64,000 nucleotides of DNA from Clostridium_AM tanneri (GCF_033659955.1 NZ_JARUJP010000011.1:59651-123650), one strand, 5' to 3'. Numbered from the stretch's first letter, positions 35,047 through 44,952 are shown. Numbers and translations: made by a program. Notes: a model not told the origin generated them from the sequence alone.

Positions 35047-35610
35047 ATGTTTTTAGTAGTGGGACTAGGAAACATAGGTAAACAGTACGAGCATACTAGA
35101 CATAATGTAGGATTTGATGCTATAGATTTAATTAGTAACAAGTATAATATAGCTGTTAATAGGGAAAAATTTAGAGGAATGTATGGTGAAGGGAATATAT
35201 GTGGTAGTAAGGTAATCTTGTTAAAGCCAAGTACATATATGAATCTTAGTGGAGAAAGTGTAAGAGAGGTTGTTAACTTTTACAAGATAGAAAATGAAAA
35301 TATCATAGTTTTATATGATGATATAAGCCTAGATATAGGTCGACTTAGAATAAGAAGCCAGGGAAGTGCTGGTGGCCATAATGGAATAAAAAATATTATA
35401 TCTAATTTAGGCACAGATGTTTTTCCTAGAGTTAAGATAGGAGTAGGACAGCCTAATGGAGAACTAGTAGCCCATGTCCTAGGAAGGTTCTCTAAAGATG
35501 ATGCAGAAAAGCTTAAGGAAGTCTTTATAGCAGCTGTAGAATCGGTAGAGGTTATTATAGATAAGGGGATAAAGGAAGCTATGAATAGGTTTAACGGTTT
35601 TAAATTATAA
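35047..35610 (+). CDS. pth: Peptidyl-tRNA hydrolase
   Basis: Recycles peptidyl-tRNA released from stalled ribosomes. The 187-residue sequence has VGLGNIGKQYEHTRHNVGFDAID with the catalytic His near residue 20, LLKPSTYMNLSGESV, YDDISLDIGRLRIRSQGSAGGHNGIKNII and RVKIGVGQP. All are standard for bacterial Pth. ATG follows GGGAGTGAAG. It lies 31 bp before mfd, the conserved pth-mfd pair. Confidence 0.95.
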   Translation: MFLVVGLGNIGKQYEHTRHNVGFDAIDLISNKYNIAVNREKFRGMYGEGNICGSKVILLKPSTYMNLSGESVREVVNFYKIENENIIVLYDDISLDIGRLRIRSQGSAGGHNGIKNIISNLGTDVFPRVKIGVGQPNGELVAHVLGRFSKDDAEKLKEVFIAAVESVEVIIDKGIKEAMNRFNGFKL

Positions 35611-35641
35611 ATTATGTAAAGTTGATAGGGTGGTTGTTGAA

Positions 35642-38600
35642 ATGAGACTAGATGGACTTTTTAAACCTCTTAAGAGTAGTAGGGAGTTTAAAAACATAAT
35701 TAGTGGTATAGGGGGAAATAAGTTTCCAATAGGAATATTTGGTCTCTCGGAGTCTGCTAAAAGTTATTTAATAGATGGAGTGTTTAATGAATTAGACAAG
35801 CCTTTCCTCGTACTCACTCACAGCGATGTAGAAGCTAGAAAGTTGTATGAGGATTTATCTTTTTATATACCTAAAGTCTACTATTTCCCTAATAAGGAAG
35901 TAGTTTTCTATAATATTGATGCTATATCTGGGGACTTAAGGTGGGAGAGGCTTAAAGTAATCAGGGAGATGCTCAATAAGGAAAAAAAGGTAATAGTTAC
36001 AAGTATAGAAACTCTAGCTTCAAGTTATATACCAGTAGATTTGTATAGGGAACATACCTTTACTATGTCTGTGGGTAAAACCTTGGATTTAGAAAAATTA
36101 AGTGAAAAACTGGTACAGTGTGGATATGAAAGAGTTGAAATTGTAGAGGCTAAAGGACAATTCTCTGTAAGAGGAGGGATAATGGATGTATATTCCCCTA
36201 TATCTGCAGAACCTTATAGAGTTGAATTGTTTGGAGATGAAATTGACTCTATTAGAAGTTTTAATTTAGAATCACAGAGAAGTATAGAAAAGGTAAAAGA
36301 GATTGAGTTATTTCCAGCAAAGGAAATAATTTTAGATAGTGACAAAATCAGAAAAGGGTATGACAACATAGAAAAGGACTTAAATATTATTTCAAGTAAG
36401 TTCAAAAATAGTAAAAATAAAGAGGCTATGGAGAAAATACAGGGAATAATAAGAAAAGATTTGGAATCATTAAGAGAGAGTTGGAGTTTTGAAACTATAG
36501 ATAGTTTTCTTCCATATTTCTATGATAAACCATCTTCTTTTTTAGATTATGTTAAGGATTATTTTATAGTCATAGACGATGTTCAAAGGTGCGGTGGAAA
36601 GATAGATAGTGTCTACTTTGAATTTGAGGAAAACTACAAAGGTTTCTTGGAAAGAGGAAATATCTTACCGAGACAAATTGAACTTTTAGTACACAAGCAA
36701 GATATATTTGGAAGATTAAAAGGCGAAATGACAATGACACTAGATTCTATAGCTAAATCAAATAAGGTTTTATCTCCTAGAGCTATAGTAAATTTCTCTC
36801 AAATAACACTGCATAATTATCAAGGGCAAATAGACTTACTTATAGAGGATATAAAAGAGAAAAAAAATAGAGGATATAAAATAGTTATCCTCTCCGGTAC
36901 AAGACCAAGAGGAGAAAGACTTGTAGATACTTTAAGAGATAGGGGAATAGAAAGTAACTATAGAGATGTAATACATGAAATTCAGTCAGGAGAGGTAGTA
37001 ATAACCTTTGGAAGCCAGCTAAAGGGATTTGAGTATCCAGAAATGAAGATATGTGTTATTTCTGATAAGGAAGTTTTTGGAGAAGCTAAAAGAAAGACTG
37101 TTAATAAAACAACTAAAAAAGGTGTAAGTAAAATCAAAAGTTTTACAGAACTAAAACCAGGAGATTATGTAGTACATGTAAACCATGGTATAGGGGTATA
37201 TAAGGGAATAAGACAACTAGAGTTAGAAGGTCATAAGAAGGATTATCTTGAGGTAATATACGATTCAGATGATAAGTTATATGTACCAGTAGAACAGTTA
37301 GATATGGTACAAAAATATATAGGTAGTGAAGGTAAAAATCCAAAGGTAAACAAGTTAGGAAGCGGAGAATGGGTTAAAGCTAAAAGAAAGGTCAAAAAGT
37401 CAATAGAGGCAATAGCTGAGGATTTAGTTAAGTTATATGCAGTTAGGTCTACGTTAAAGGGGTACAGATATTCAAGGGATACTCTTTGGCAGAAACAATT
37501 TGAAGAAGAATTTCCTTATGAGGAAACACCAGATCAGTTATCCGCTATAATTGATATAAAAAGAGATATGGAATCAGACAAAGCTATGGATAGGCTGTTA
37601 TGTGGGGATGTAGGTTACGGAAAAACAGAAGTAGCTATAAGGGCTGCATTTAAAGCTGTAATGGACGGAAAACAGGTTGCTATTCTAGTTCCGACAACTA
37701 TACTTGCACAACAACATTACAATAACTTTGTACAGCGATTTTCTGACTTCCCAGTTAGGATAGATATGGTAAGTAGATTTAGAACAACAGCACAGCAAAA
37801 ATCCACTATTAAAGCAGTGAAGGATGGGGAAGTAGATATTCTTATAGGAACTCATAGAGTTTTGCAAAAGGATATTCAATTTAAGGATTTAGGTCTTTTG
37901 ATAATAGATGAAGAGCAAAGGTTTGGGGTAGCCCACAAGGAAAAAATTAAAAAGTTTAAGAAGAATATAGATGTATTAACGCTTAGTGCAACACCTATAC
38001 CAAGGACGCTTCATATGTCTCTTGTAGGAGTTAGAGATATAAGCGTTATTGAAACGCCGCCAGAGGAAAGATATCCAATACAAACCTATGTGGTTGAATA
38101 TAATGATCAACTAATAAGGGATGCTATACTAAGAGAACTGAATAGAGGAGGACAGGTTTATTTTGTTCATAATAGAGTTGAAAATATTAAGGATATAGCT
38201 GCCTATGTATCAAAATTAATTCCAGAAGCAAGAGTGGCTGTAGCCCATGGACAGATGCAGGAAAGAGAACTTGAAAACATAATTGTAGATTTTATGAAAA
38301 ATGAATATGATGTTCTTGTTGCCACTACCATTATAGAGACAGGGATGGATATCCAAAATGTTAATACCATGATAATATATGATGCAGACAAGATGGGCTT
38401 ATCTCAGTTATATCAGCTAAGAGGGAGAGTTGGAAGAAGTAATAGAATGGCATACTGTTATTTGACCTACAGGAAAGACAAAGTTCTAACTGAAGTAGCT
38501 GAAAAAAGGCTTAAAGCTATAAAAGACTTTACAGAATTAGGTTCAGGTTTTAAAATAGCTCTAAAAGATTTAGAAATAAGAGGAGCTGGAAACATGATGG

Positions 38601-39163
38601 GAGGCTCTCAACATGGGCATATGGCATCCATAGGGTATGATTTATATTGCAGGATGTTGGAAGACACTATTAAGTTGGTAAAGGGAGAGATAGATCAAGA
38701 ACCGGTAGAGACCACAGTAGAGTTAAAGGTGGATGCATATATTCCAAGTGAATATATAAAGGATGAAGTTCAAAAAATAGAAGTGTATAAAAAGATAGCA
38801 GCAATTGATTCCTATGAGGATATGATGGATATCAAAGAGGAAATTGAGGATAGATTTTCTACAATACCTGCCTCAGTTTCTAACCTTATGAACATATCTT
38901 ATATAAGAAGCATGGGAAAAAGGCTTGGTATAGAAGAAATAAAAGAAAGAAAGGATGAGGTAATTTTCCAATTTGAAAGTCAAGGAAGAATTGATGGAAA
39001 TGTTATGAAGGGTTTATTAAAGGATTTTAGTAGAAAGATAACACTAAAGATGTCAGATAAACCGGGCTTTGGATATAAGCTTAAGGATGTGAAACGAGAG
39101 GAACTAATATCAAATATAAAAGAAATGATGGAATATATGATAAAAATGCAGCTAAAAAAATAA
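35642..39163 (+). CDS. mfd: Transcription-repair coupling factor
   Basis: An ATP-dependent DNA translocase that removes stalled RNA polymerase and recruits UvrA. The 1173-residue protein has, in order: the UvrB-like N-terminal region (GLSESAKSYLIDGV), the RNA polymerase-interacting CarD-like domain (LKPGDYVVHVNHGIGVYKGI, near residue 515), helicase motif I CGDVGYGKTEVAIRAAF, motif II DEEQRFGV, motif III LSATPIPRTLHMS, motif VI QLRGRVGRS, and the C-terminal TRCF domain. The ATG at 35642 is preferred over GTG 35630 because AGGGTGG lies 8 nt before it. Confidence 0.95.
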   Translation: MRLDGLFKPLKSSREFKNIISGIGGNKFPIGIFGLSESAKSYLIDGVFNELDKPFLVLTHSDVEARKLYEDLSFYIPKVYYFPNKEVVFYNIDAISGDLRWERLKVIREMLNKEKKVIVTSIETLASSYIPVDLYREHTFTMSVGKTLDLEKLSEKLVQCGYERVEIVEAKGQFSVRGGIMDVYSPISAEPYRVELFGDEIDSIRSFNLESQRSIEKVKEIELFPAKEIILDSDKIRKGYDNIEKDLNIISSKFKNSKNKEAMEKIQGIIRKDLESLRESWSFETIDSFLPYFYDKPSSFLDYVKDYFIVIDDVQRCGGKIDSVYFEFEENYKGFLERGNILPRQIELLVHKQDIFGRLKGEMTMTLDSIAKSNKVLSPRAIVNFSQITLHNYQGQIDLLIEDIKEKKNRGYKIVILSGTRPRGERLVDTLRDRGIESNYRDVIHEIQSGEVVITFGSQLKGFEYPEMKICVISDKEVFGEAKRKTVNKTTKKGVSKIKSFTELKPGDYVVHVNHGIGVYKGIRQLELEGHKKDYLEVIYDSDDKLYVPVEQLDMVQKYIGSEGKNPKVNKLGSGEWVKAKRKVKKSIEAIAEDLVKLYAVRSTLKGYRYSRDTLWQKQFEEEFPYEETPDQLSAIIDIKRDMESDKAMDRLLCGDVGYGKTEVAIRAAFKAVMDGKQVAILVPTTILAQQHYNNFVQRFSDFPVRIDMVSRFRTTAQQKSTIKAVKDGEVDILIGTHRVLQKDIQFKDLGLLIIDEEQRFGVAHKEKIKKFKKNIDVLTLSATPIPRTLHMSLVGVRDISVIETPPEERYPIQTYVVEYNDQLIRDAILRELNRGGQVYFVHNRVENIKDIAAYVSKLIPEARVAVAHGQMQERELENIIVDFMKNEYDVLVATTIIETGMDIQNVNTMIIYDADKMGLSQLYQLRGRVGRSNRMAYCYLTYRKDKVLTEVAEKRLKAIKDFTELGSGFKIALKDLEIRGAGNMMGGSQHGHMASIGYDLYCRMLEDTIKLVKGEIDQEPVETTVELKVDAYIPSEYIKDEVQKIEVYKKIAAIDSYEDMMDIKEEIEDRFSTIPASVSNLMNISYIRSMGKRLGIEEIKERKDEVIFQFESQGRIDGNVMKGLLKDFSRKITLKMSDKPGFGYKLKDVKREELISNIKEMMEYMIKMQLKK

Positions 39164-39241
39164 TTTTGTAGTAAAAATAGTTTTATGTTAAAATAATTTT
39201 ATGTTGCTTAAAAACACTAGAATAGAGTGGGGGAATAAATT

Positions 39242-40264
39242 GTGAAAAATATAAAAAAGTTAGTTAGTACAGCATTAATAACCATGTTTGCATTTTCAGC
39301 TGTTGGTTGTAATATGATAGAAAAGACACCAGAGGCTATAGCTAAAAGTCCTGTAGCAGTTGTAAATGGAGAAAAAATTACTAGGGGAGAGCTAGATAAG
39401 AGTGCAGATATGATGGGTGTTGTAGCTCAACTTAAGCAGAAGTATGGTGAAAATTACGATAAAAATGATGAGGCTAAAGAGATATTAAAGACTGAAAGAC
39501 AAAAAGTAGTAGATAAGATGGTTACTGAAAAAGTTATAGAGCAAAAGGCAAAAGAACTAAAATTAATGCCAGATGAGTCAAAGTTAAAAACAGAAGTTGA
39601 CAAACAATACAGTGATACCAAGCAACAATTCGAGAGCAGCGGAGCTAAATTTGATGAGGTTTTAAAGAAGGAAGGATTTACAGAGCAGTCCTTAAAAGAC
39701 TTTTTCTTAGCTCAGACAAGAAATAATGAGATCTTTAAGAATGTCACAGATAACTTGTCAAAAGACATTAAAATTGATGACAAAAAAGTAGGGGACTACT
39801 ATAACTCTAACAAAAATCAATTTACTGAAAAGCCTAATAAGATACATGTAGCTCATATATTAGTAAAGACAGAAGACGAAGCTAAAAAGGTGAAGGAAAG
39901 ACTAGACAAAGGAGAAGAATTCGGGAAAGTGGCTAAGGAAGTTTCAACAGACCCAGGTTCAAAGGATAAGGGTGGAGATTTAGGAACAGTTCCTTATGTT
40001 GATTCTGGATTTGATCCTAAGTTTATGGAAGCTGCTATAGCTCTAAAAGAGGGAACTATATCAGGTCCAGTTCAAACAAGCTTTGGATATCATATAATAA
40101 AGGCTATCAAAAAAGAGGAATATCCAGTTAAGAAACTTGATTCAGTGAAAGACCAAATAAGAAAACAGCTTGAGGATGAAGAAAAGCAAAAAGTTGTTTC
40201 ACAAAAAATTGAAGAGTGGAAAAAAGCAGCTAAAATAAAAACATATGAAAAAAATCTTCAGTAA
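39242..40264 (+). CDS. PrsA-like foldase lipoprotein with parvulin domain
   Basis: A 340-residue extracytoplasmic foldase. The signal peptide ends in lipobox SAVGC (Cys 23). A helical SurA-like N-terminal region precedes the parvulin-type isomerase domain KIHVAHILVKTEDEAKKVKERLD...KGGDLGTVPYV...FGYHIIKAIKK (about residues 200-300). Proteins of this kind fold secreted proteins at the membrane surface. The start is GTG at 39242 after GTGGGGG. It lies between mfd and spoVT, where B. subtilis has no foldase gene. A terminator follows. Confidence 0.9.
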   Translation: MKNIKKLVSTALITMFAFSAVGCNMIEKTPEAIAKSPVAVVNGEKITRGELDKSADMMGVVAQLKQKYGENYDKNDEAKEILKTERQKVVDKMVTEKVIEQKAKELKLMPDESKLKTEVDKQYSDTKQQFESSGAKFDEVLKKEGFTEQSLKDFFLAQTRNNEIFKNVTDNLSKDIKIDDKKVGDYYNSNKNQFTEKPNKIHVAHILVKTEDEAKKVKERLDKGEEFGKVAKEVSTDPGSKDKGGDLGTVPYVDSGFDPKFMEAAIALKEGTISGPVQTSFGYHIIKAIKKEEYPVKKLDSVKDQIRKQLEDEEKQKVVSQKIEEWKKAAKIKTYEKNLQ

Positions 40265-40273
40265 TAGGTAAAC

Positions 40274-40312
40274 ATAAAACCGTGGTATATAATATACCGC
40301 GGTTTTATTTTA
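40274..40312 (+). terminator. Terminator after the foldase gene
   Basis: Arms of 17 nt (40274-40290 and 40292-40308, one G-U wobble) with core AACCGTGGTATA, followed by TTTATTT. Confidence 0.8.
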
Positions 40313-40347
40313 TTTGAAAAAGTGAAATCTAATTTAAATAACAATTG

Positions 40348-40378
40348 TGTATAAAATTTCATATTTAGAAAGATAATA
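40348..40378 (+). promoter_or_regulatory. Possible sigma-G promoter of spoVT
   Basis: TGTATA (40348-40353) matches the sigma-G -35 (TGHATR), followed after 18 bp by GATAATA (40372-40378), one base from CATAMTA. spoVT is sigma-G-dependent in B. subtilis, which supports the reading. In AT-rich DNA such matches can occur by chance. Confidence 0.45.
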
Positions 40379-40423
40379 TTAACACAAGTGATACTTATAT
40401 TATTTTTGAGGAGGTACAACATA

Positions 40424-40978
40424 ATGAAAGCAACAGGTATTGTTAGACGTATAGACGACTTAGGTAGAGTAGTTATACCAAAGGAGATAAGAAGAACACT
40501 TAGGATAAGAGAAGGAGATCCACTTGAGATCTTTACTGATAGAGAAGGAGGAGTTATATTAAAGAAATATTCTCCAATAGGAGAGTTAAGTGACTTTTCA
40601 AAGGGATATGCAGAATCTCTCCAACAAACCATGGGTCACATAGTTATTATATGTGATAAAGATAGCATAATATCCATAAGTGGATCACAAAAAAAGGAAT
40701 ACTTGGAGAAGAAAGTTAGCAGTGATCTTGAAAAGATAATAGAAGAAAGAAAAACTATCTCTTTTGGAGAAGGTGGAGAAAAATCCATTGCACTATATGA
40801 TGATGAAGAAATAGAAGGAAAATATTCAGCACAAGTAGTTTCACCTATTATAGCCGAAGGTGACGCAATTGGAGCCGTAATTATAGTATCTAAGGAAGAA
40901 GGAACTAAGTTTGGAGATGTGGAAGTAAAATTAGCTGAAACTGCGTCATCCTTCTTAGGAAAGCAAATGGAGCAATAG
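40424..40978 (+). CDS. spoVT: Stage V sporulation regulator SpoVT
   Basis: A 184-residue forespore transcription factor. The N-terminal AbrB-type swapped-hairpin DNA-binding domain MKATGIVRRIDDLGRVVIPKEIRRTLRIREGDPLEIF (residues 1-37) is followed by a GAF-like sensor domain (about 56-184). The start at 40424 follows GAGGAGGT; the frame extends 12 codons upstream without support. It modulates sigma-G genes and spore germination properties in relatives. It has a candidate sigma-G promoter and a weak terminator. Confidence 0.95.
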   Translation: MKATGIVRRIDDLGRVVIPKEIRRTLRIREGDPLEIFTDREGGVILKKYSPIGELSDFSKGYAESLQQTMGHIVIICDKDSIISISGSQKKEYLEKKVSSDLEKIIEERKTISFGEGGEKSIALYDDEEIEGKYSAQVVSPIIAEGDAIGAVIIVSKEEGTKFGDVEVKLAETASSFLGKQMEQ

Positions 40979-40980
40979 GC

Positions 40981-41010
40981 AGTGGCAGCATAGCTGCCAT
41001 TACTTATTTG
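40981..41010 (+). terminator. Probable spoVT terminator
   Basis: A 9-bp stem (AGTGGCAGC and its partner GCTGCCATT, one G-U) with a 3-nt loop; the T-tract is weak (ACTTATTTG). Confidence 0.5.
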
Positions 41011-41180
41011 TCCATAAAAGATTATTGACACAAATAATAAAAATATTCACTTGTAAAGTAATAATACCCCTAAACATTAAATAATTATAGACATAGAGGT
41101 AAATCCTTTATTGATTTAGTTTTAAAGTGGAAAACATTAAGGCAAGGTAATTGTCATCATACTGTTTCGGGGGTATTTTT

Positions 41181-42716
41181 ATGAAAAAACAATCACTTAT
41201 AAGAGGTACTGTTATTTTAGGAGTGGCAGGAATTCTATCCAAATTCTTAGGTCTATTCTTTAGATGGCCACTGCAGATGCTTATTGGAGATGAGGGTATA
41301 GGTTATTACCAAATGTCCTTTCCTCTTTATATGTTTTTTATTGCAACAGCATCTGGTATACCTGTAGCCATATCTAAGATGGTTTCTGAAAGAAAGGCTT
41401 TTAATGATGATGAAGGAGCGATTTTGGTTTTTAGGAAAGCCATGCTTCTTATGGTTATTATGGGGATAGGATTTACTGCAGCTCTCCTAATATTTTCAAG
41501 ACCAATTATTGAATTTCTAAAGTGGGATAATAAATCTTATTACTCGCTAATAGGTATTGCTTTCGCACCTATATTTATATCAATAATGAGTGCTTTTAGA
41601 GGTTTTTTTCAGGGACTGCAAAACATGAATTATACTGCAGTTTCACAAATTATAGAGCAGATTGGAAGAGTGGTAGTAGGAGTTGGACTTGCATACTTGC
41701 TATTACCTAGAGGAATTGAATATTCTGCAGGCGGTGCCGCCCTTGGTGCTGCAGCTGGGGGAATATTTGGAGGAATATATCTTCTGATAAAATATGTTGG
41801 CGTAAGAAAAGAGTTTAAAGTAAAAAGGATTAGGGATAATGTAGATGTTTTAAGTAAACTGTTATATATAGCAATTCCTGTATCCTTAGGAGCAACTGTA
41901 AGCAGTGTAATGAGCCTTATAGATTCAGCATTGGTTCCTCAAAAACTACTAGAGGCTGGATTTACGTATAGAGAGTCAACTATATTATATGGACAACTTA
42001 CCGGCAAGGCTTTTATTTTAACTAACGTTCCACTTACCCTATCTGCAGCATTGTGTGCATCTCTTGTGCCGATAATTGCAGAATCATATATACTCAATAA
42101 AAGATTTGAGGTAGTGGCTAAAGTAGACTTAGCTCTTAAAACTTCTATGATTATAGCATTACCTTCTTGTCTAGGACTATTTAGTCTTGCTTATCCTATT
42201 TTAGATTTAATATTTCCAGGACAATCTGACGGATTCAGAATACTACAATACTCTGCACTAGCTGTTCCTTTTATAATAATTGCACAGACTTCCACATCTA
42301 TTCTACAAGGAGTAGGCTTATATATACTTCCTGTAATAAACTTAGGGATAGGTTGTATAATAAAAGTATTTATAACATTATTTATGGTACCGATGAGTCA
42401 TATTAATATATATGGGGCTATAATAGGAAGTACAGCAGGATATATTGTTGCCTCTGCTTTAAATATAAGATTATTAAAAAGAAAATTAAAAGTAGATATC
42501 AAGACATTTGAAATAGTGGTAAAGCCATTATTTGCAGCCCTTTTAATGGTAATAGCTGTTGTAATTATTTATATGAATGTCTATAATTATACCATAAGTA
42601 GTAGAATAGCCTGTTTAGCAGCTATTCTTTCGGGAGTAGTTGTATACTCGGTGTTAGTAGTTGTATTTGGGATATTCAAGTACAGCTATATAAAAAATAG
42701 GTTTCTTAAAAGGTAA
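41181..42716 (+). CDS. spoVB: Stage V sporulation protein B, MOP-superfamily flippase
   Basis: A 511-residue polytopic membrane protein with about 14 hydrophobic segments. It begins MKKQSLIRGTVILGVAGILSK and has FFRWPLQMLIGDEGIGYYQ, typical of SpoVB/YabM polysaccharide transporters of the MurJ/MATE-like MOP superfamily. It likely flips peptidoglycan precursors for the spore cortex. The ATG at 41181 has GGGGGT 7 nt upstream; an in-frame ATG at 41151 lacks a ribosome binding site. It precedes mazG by 14 bp, as yabM precedes yabN in Bacillus. Confidence 0.9.
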   Translation: MKKQSLIRGTVILGVAGILSKFLGLFFRWPLQMLIGDEGIGYYQMSFPLYMFFIATASGIPVAISKMVSERKAFNDDEGAILVFRKAMLLMVIMGIGFTAALLIFSRPIIEFLKWDNKSYYSLIGIAFAPIFISIMSAFRGFFQGLQNMNYTAVSQIIEQIGRVVVGVGLAYLLLPRGIEYSAGGAALGAAAGGIFGGIYLLIKYVGVRKEFKVKRIRDNVDVLSKLLYIAIPVSLGATVSSVMSLIDSALVPQKLLEAGFTYRESTILYGQLTGKAFILTNVPLTLSAALCASLVPIIAESYILNKRFEVVAKVDLALKTSMIIALPSCLGLFSLAYPILDLIFPGQSDGFRILQYSALAVPFIIIAQTSTSILQGVGLYILPVINLGIGCIIKVFITLFMVPMSHINIYGAIIGSTAGYIVASALNIRLLKRKLKVDIKTFEIVVKPLFAALLMVIAVVIIYMNVYNYTISSRIACLAAILSGVVVYSVLVVVFGIFKYSYIKNRFLKR

Positions 42717-42730
42717 AGGAGAGAATACAG

Positions 42731-44182
42731 ATGATTAAAATAGTAGGCTTAGGACCAGGAGACAAAGACGCTCTTACTATAGGAACAGTAGAGGCACTTA
42801 GAAATTCATCAAGAGTATATCTAAGAACAGAAAAGCATCCCACTGTAGAATATTTAAAGAATAACAATATAGAGTTTCAAAGTTATGATTACCTATATGA
42901 TAGATCGGAAAGCTTTGAAGAAGTATATAACTCTATTGCAGAAGACTTAATAAGTGCTCATGAAGAGTTCGGTAATATAGTATATGCTGTACCCGGTCAT
43001 CCACTAGTTGCAGAAAAGTCTGTAAGTATACTAATAAAACTCTGTGAAAATAATAGTGTAGCAACAGAATTGATGACTGCAGTAAGCTTTGTAGATGCAC
43101 TTATGGAAAGTTTAAAGATAGATCCTGTAGAAGGACTTAAAATAATAGATGCCTTTGACATAAGGAGTCAAGTTTTAGATAAGAGAGTTGGAACAGTAAT
43201 AACCCAGGTATACGATAAATTTATTGCTTCAGAGGTAAAGCTTGCATTAATGGAATACTATAAAGATGATATGGAGATATATTTTGTTAGGGCTGCTGGT
43301 ATAAAAGGCATGGAGAGCGTGAGAAAGATTCCTCTGTATGAGTTAGACAGGCAGAGTGACATAGATTACCTAACCTCTCTATATATACCTAAAGACCTAA
43401 GTTCAACAAATGATTTTAATGATCTATTGGTTATAATGGATACCTTGAGGTCAGAGGAAGGATGTCCTTGGGACAGGGAACAAACACATGATAGCCTAAA
43501 GAAGTATCTTGTAGAAGAAAGTTATGAAGTTTTAGAGGCTATAGACGAAAAAAATGATGATAAGTTAGTGGAGGAGTTAGGAGATGTATTGCTTCAAGTG
43601 GTATTTCATGCTCAAATAGGTAGGGAAGAAGGGTTCTTTAACATAAATGATGTAATTAAAGCTATATGTAGTAAAATGATAGGAAGGCACCCGCACGTTT
43701 TTGGAACATTGAGTGTTAACAATTCTGAAGAGGTATTAGAAAATTGGGATGAGATTAAAAAGAAAGAACAGGGACTTGAAAGTTACACAGATGAATTAAA
43801 ACATGTTGCTAAGAGTCTTCCTGCTTTGATAAGAGCAGAGAAGATTCAAAAAAAGGCTGCAAAGGTTGGTTTTGACTGGGATAGAGTAGAGTGTGCACTA
43901 GAAAAAGTTTTAGAAGAATATTATGAAGTAAAGAATGTATATAAAGGGAAAAACAGGGCAAAAATAACAGAAGAAATAGGGGATTTGATATTTGCTTCCG
44001 TAAATGTTGCAAGATTCCTTGACATAGACCCTGAGTTTGCATTAAATTATACTATAGAGAAGTTTATAAATCGTTTTGCATACATAGAACAAATAGCAAA
44101 GTCCAGAGATGTTGATATGGCAGATATGACACTTCAACAAATGGATGAGCTTTGGGAAGAGGCTAAGTGTAAGAAAATTTAG
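42731..44182 (+). CDS. mazG: Nucleoside triphosphate pyrophosphohydrolase MazG fused to tetrapyrrole methylase-like domain (YabN)
   Basis: A 483-residue two-domain protein. Residues 1-220 resemble the SAM-dependent tetrapyrrole methylases (IKIVGLGPGDKDALTIGTV, then VYAVPGHPLVAEKSV), an N-terminal domain of unknown substrate also seen in Bacillus YabN. Residues 225-483 are MazG, with CPWDREQTHDSLKKYLVEESYEVLEAI and EELGDVLLQVVFHAQI carrying the metal-binding ExxE-ExxD residues. MazG hydrolyses non-canonical or excess NTPs. The start ATG follows AAAGGAGAG, 14 bp after spoVB. Confidence 0.93.
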   Translation: MIKIVGLGPGDKDALTIGTVEALRNSSRVYLRTEKHPTVEYLKNNNIEFQSYDYLYDRSESFEEVYNSIAEDLISAHEEFGNIVYAVPGHPLVAEKSVSILIKLCENNSVATELMTAVSFVDALMESLKIDPVEGLKIIDAFDIRSQVLDKRVGTVITQVYDKFIASEVKLALMEYYKDDMEIYFVRAAGIKGMESVRKIPLYELDRQSDIDYLTSLYIPKDLSSTNDFNDLLVIMDTLRSEEGCPWDREQTHDSLKKYLVEESYEVLEAIDEKNDDKLVEELGDVLLQVVFHAQIGREEGFFNINDVIKAICSKMIGRHPHVFGTLSVNNSEEVLENWDEIKKKEQGLESYTDELKHVAKSLPALIRAEKIQKKAAKVGFDWDRVECALEKVLEEYYEVKNVYKGKNRAKITEEIGDLIFASVNVARFLDIDPEFALNYTIEKFINRFAYIEQIAKSRDVDMADMTLQQMDELWEEAKCKKI

Positions 44183-44287
44183 ATTTATATGCAAAAACTC
44201 TATAAAAAAGAAGGATTTTTAAAATCCGTGCAGAATAAGCTAGTATGCTGGTGTATAGGCATACTCAATATTAAGGAGGTAAAAAAG

Positions 44288-44563
44288 GTGAATAAGTCAG
44301 AATTAATTGCAAGCATAGCAGAAAAGTCAAAAATAACAAAAAAAGATGCAGAAGCAGCTTTAAAGGCATTTATAGAAAGTGTTGAAGAGACACTTGAGAA
44401 TGGAGATAAGGTTCAGCTAGTTGGATTTGGTACTTTCGAAACAAGAAAAAGAGCTGCAAGAGTTGGCAGAAACCCAAGAACTAAAGAAGAAATAACTATA
44501 CCAGAATCAACTGTTCCAGTATTTAAAGCTGGTAAGGAATTTAAAGATAAAGTAAATAAGTAA
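44288..44563 (+). CDS. hup: HU-family DNA-binding protein
   Basis: A 91-residue histone-like protein that bends and compacts DNA. The sequence VNKSELIASIAEKSKITKKDAEAALKAF, VQLVGFGTFETRKRAARVGRNPRTKEEI and the C-terminal KAGKEFKDKV is full-length HU. The start is GTG at 44288, eight bases after AAGGAGGT; the open frame runs 33 codons upstream without a good start. It follows mazG by about 100 bp in the Bacillus-like order (hup between yabN and yabO). Confidence 0.95.
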   Translation: MNKSELIASIAEKSKITKKDAEAALKAFIESVEETLENGDKVQLVGFGTFETRKRAARVGRNPRTKEEITIPESTVPVFKAGKEFKDKVNK

Positions 44564-44589
44564 TTTGCTAATTTTGAGAGTATTTTCAG

Positions 44590-44617
44590 AAAACCTGGGT
44601 GTAAATCTAGGTTTTTT
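44590..44617 (+). terminator. Terminator after hup
   Basis: AAAACCT pairs with AGGTTTT (44590-44596 and 44609-44615) around a partly paired loop and ends in TTTTTT. Some read-through into rqcP is likely because the gap is short. Confidence 0.65.
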
Positions 44618-44640
44618 GTTTTAGATAAGGAGAATTTGAG

Positions 44641-44904
44641 ATGAGACTAGATAAATATTTAAAAGTATCCAGAATAATAAAAAGAAGAACAGTAGCAAAG
44701 GAAGCTTGTGAAGGTGGTAGGGTTAGTATAAATGGCAAAGTAGCAAAGCCAGGAACAGAGGTTAAGGAAGGAGATATTATTGAGATACAATATGCTAATA
44801 GGGTACTAAAGGCTAAGATTAAGAACATAGCACAGCATGTAACCAAGGAAAATGCCCAAGGAATGTATGATATTATCGCTGGTGAGGAAGAGGAGGAAGA
44901 GTAA
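44641..44904 (+). CDS. rqcP: S4-domain RNA-binding protein RqcP (YabO, Hsp15-like)
   Basis: An 87-residue protein with an S4 RNA-binding domain covering residues 1-65 (MRLDKYLKVSRIIKRRTVAKEACEGGRVSINGKVAKPGTEVKEGDIIEI). RqcP binds the 50S subunit and works with RqcH in adding alanine tails to nascent chains on stalled ribosomes. The strongly acidic tail EEEEEE is unusual but short. The start follows AAGGAG. Its stop codon is part of the -35 of the following sigma-E promoter. Confidence 0.92.
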   Translation: MRLDKYLKVSRIIKRRTVAKEACEGGRVSINGKVAKPGTEVKEGDIIEIQYANRVLKAKIKNIAQHVTKENAQGMYDIIAGEEEEEE

Positions 44905-44930
44905 TAATCTAACATACCTTCGCATATATT
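44902..44930 (+). promoter_or_regulatory. Sigma-E promoter of yabP-yabQ
   Basis: TAATAAT (44902-44908, six of seven to KMATATT) is followed after 14 bp by CATATATT (44923-44930), a full match to the sigma-E -10 (CATAYANT). Transcription would start about 15 bp before yabP. yabP and yabQ belong to the mother-cell sigma-E regulon in Bacillus, which supports the call. Confidence 0.7.
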
Positions 44931-44952
44931 AGTTACAAGTGGAGGGGATGTT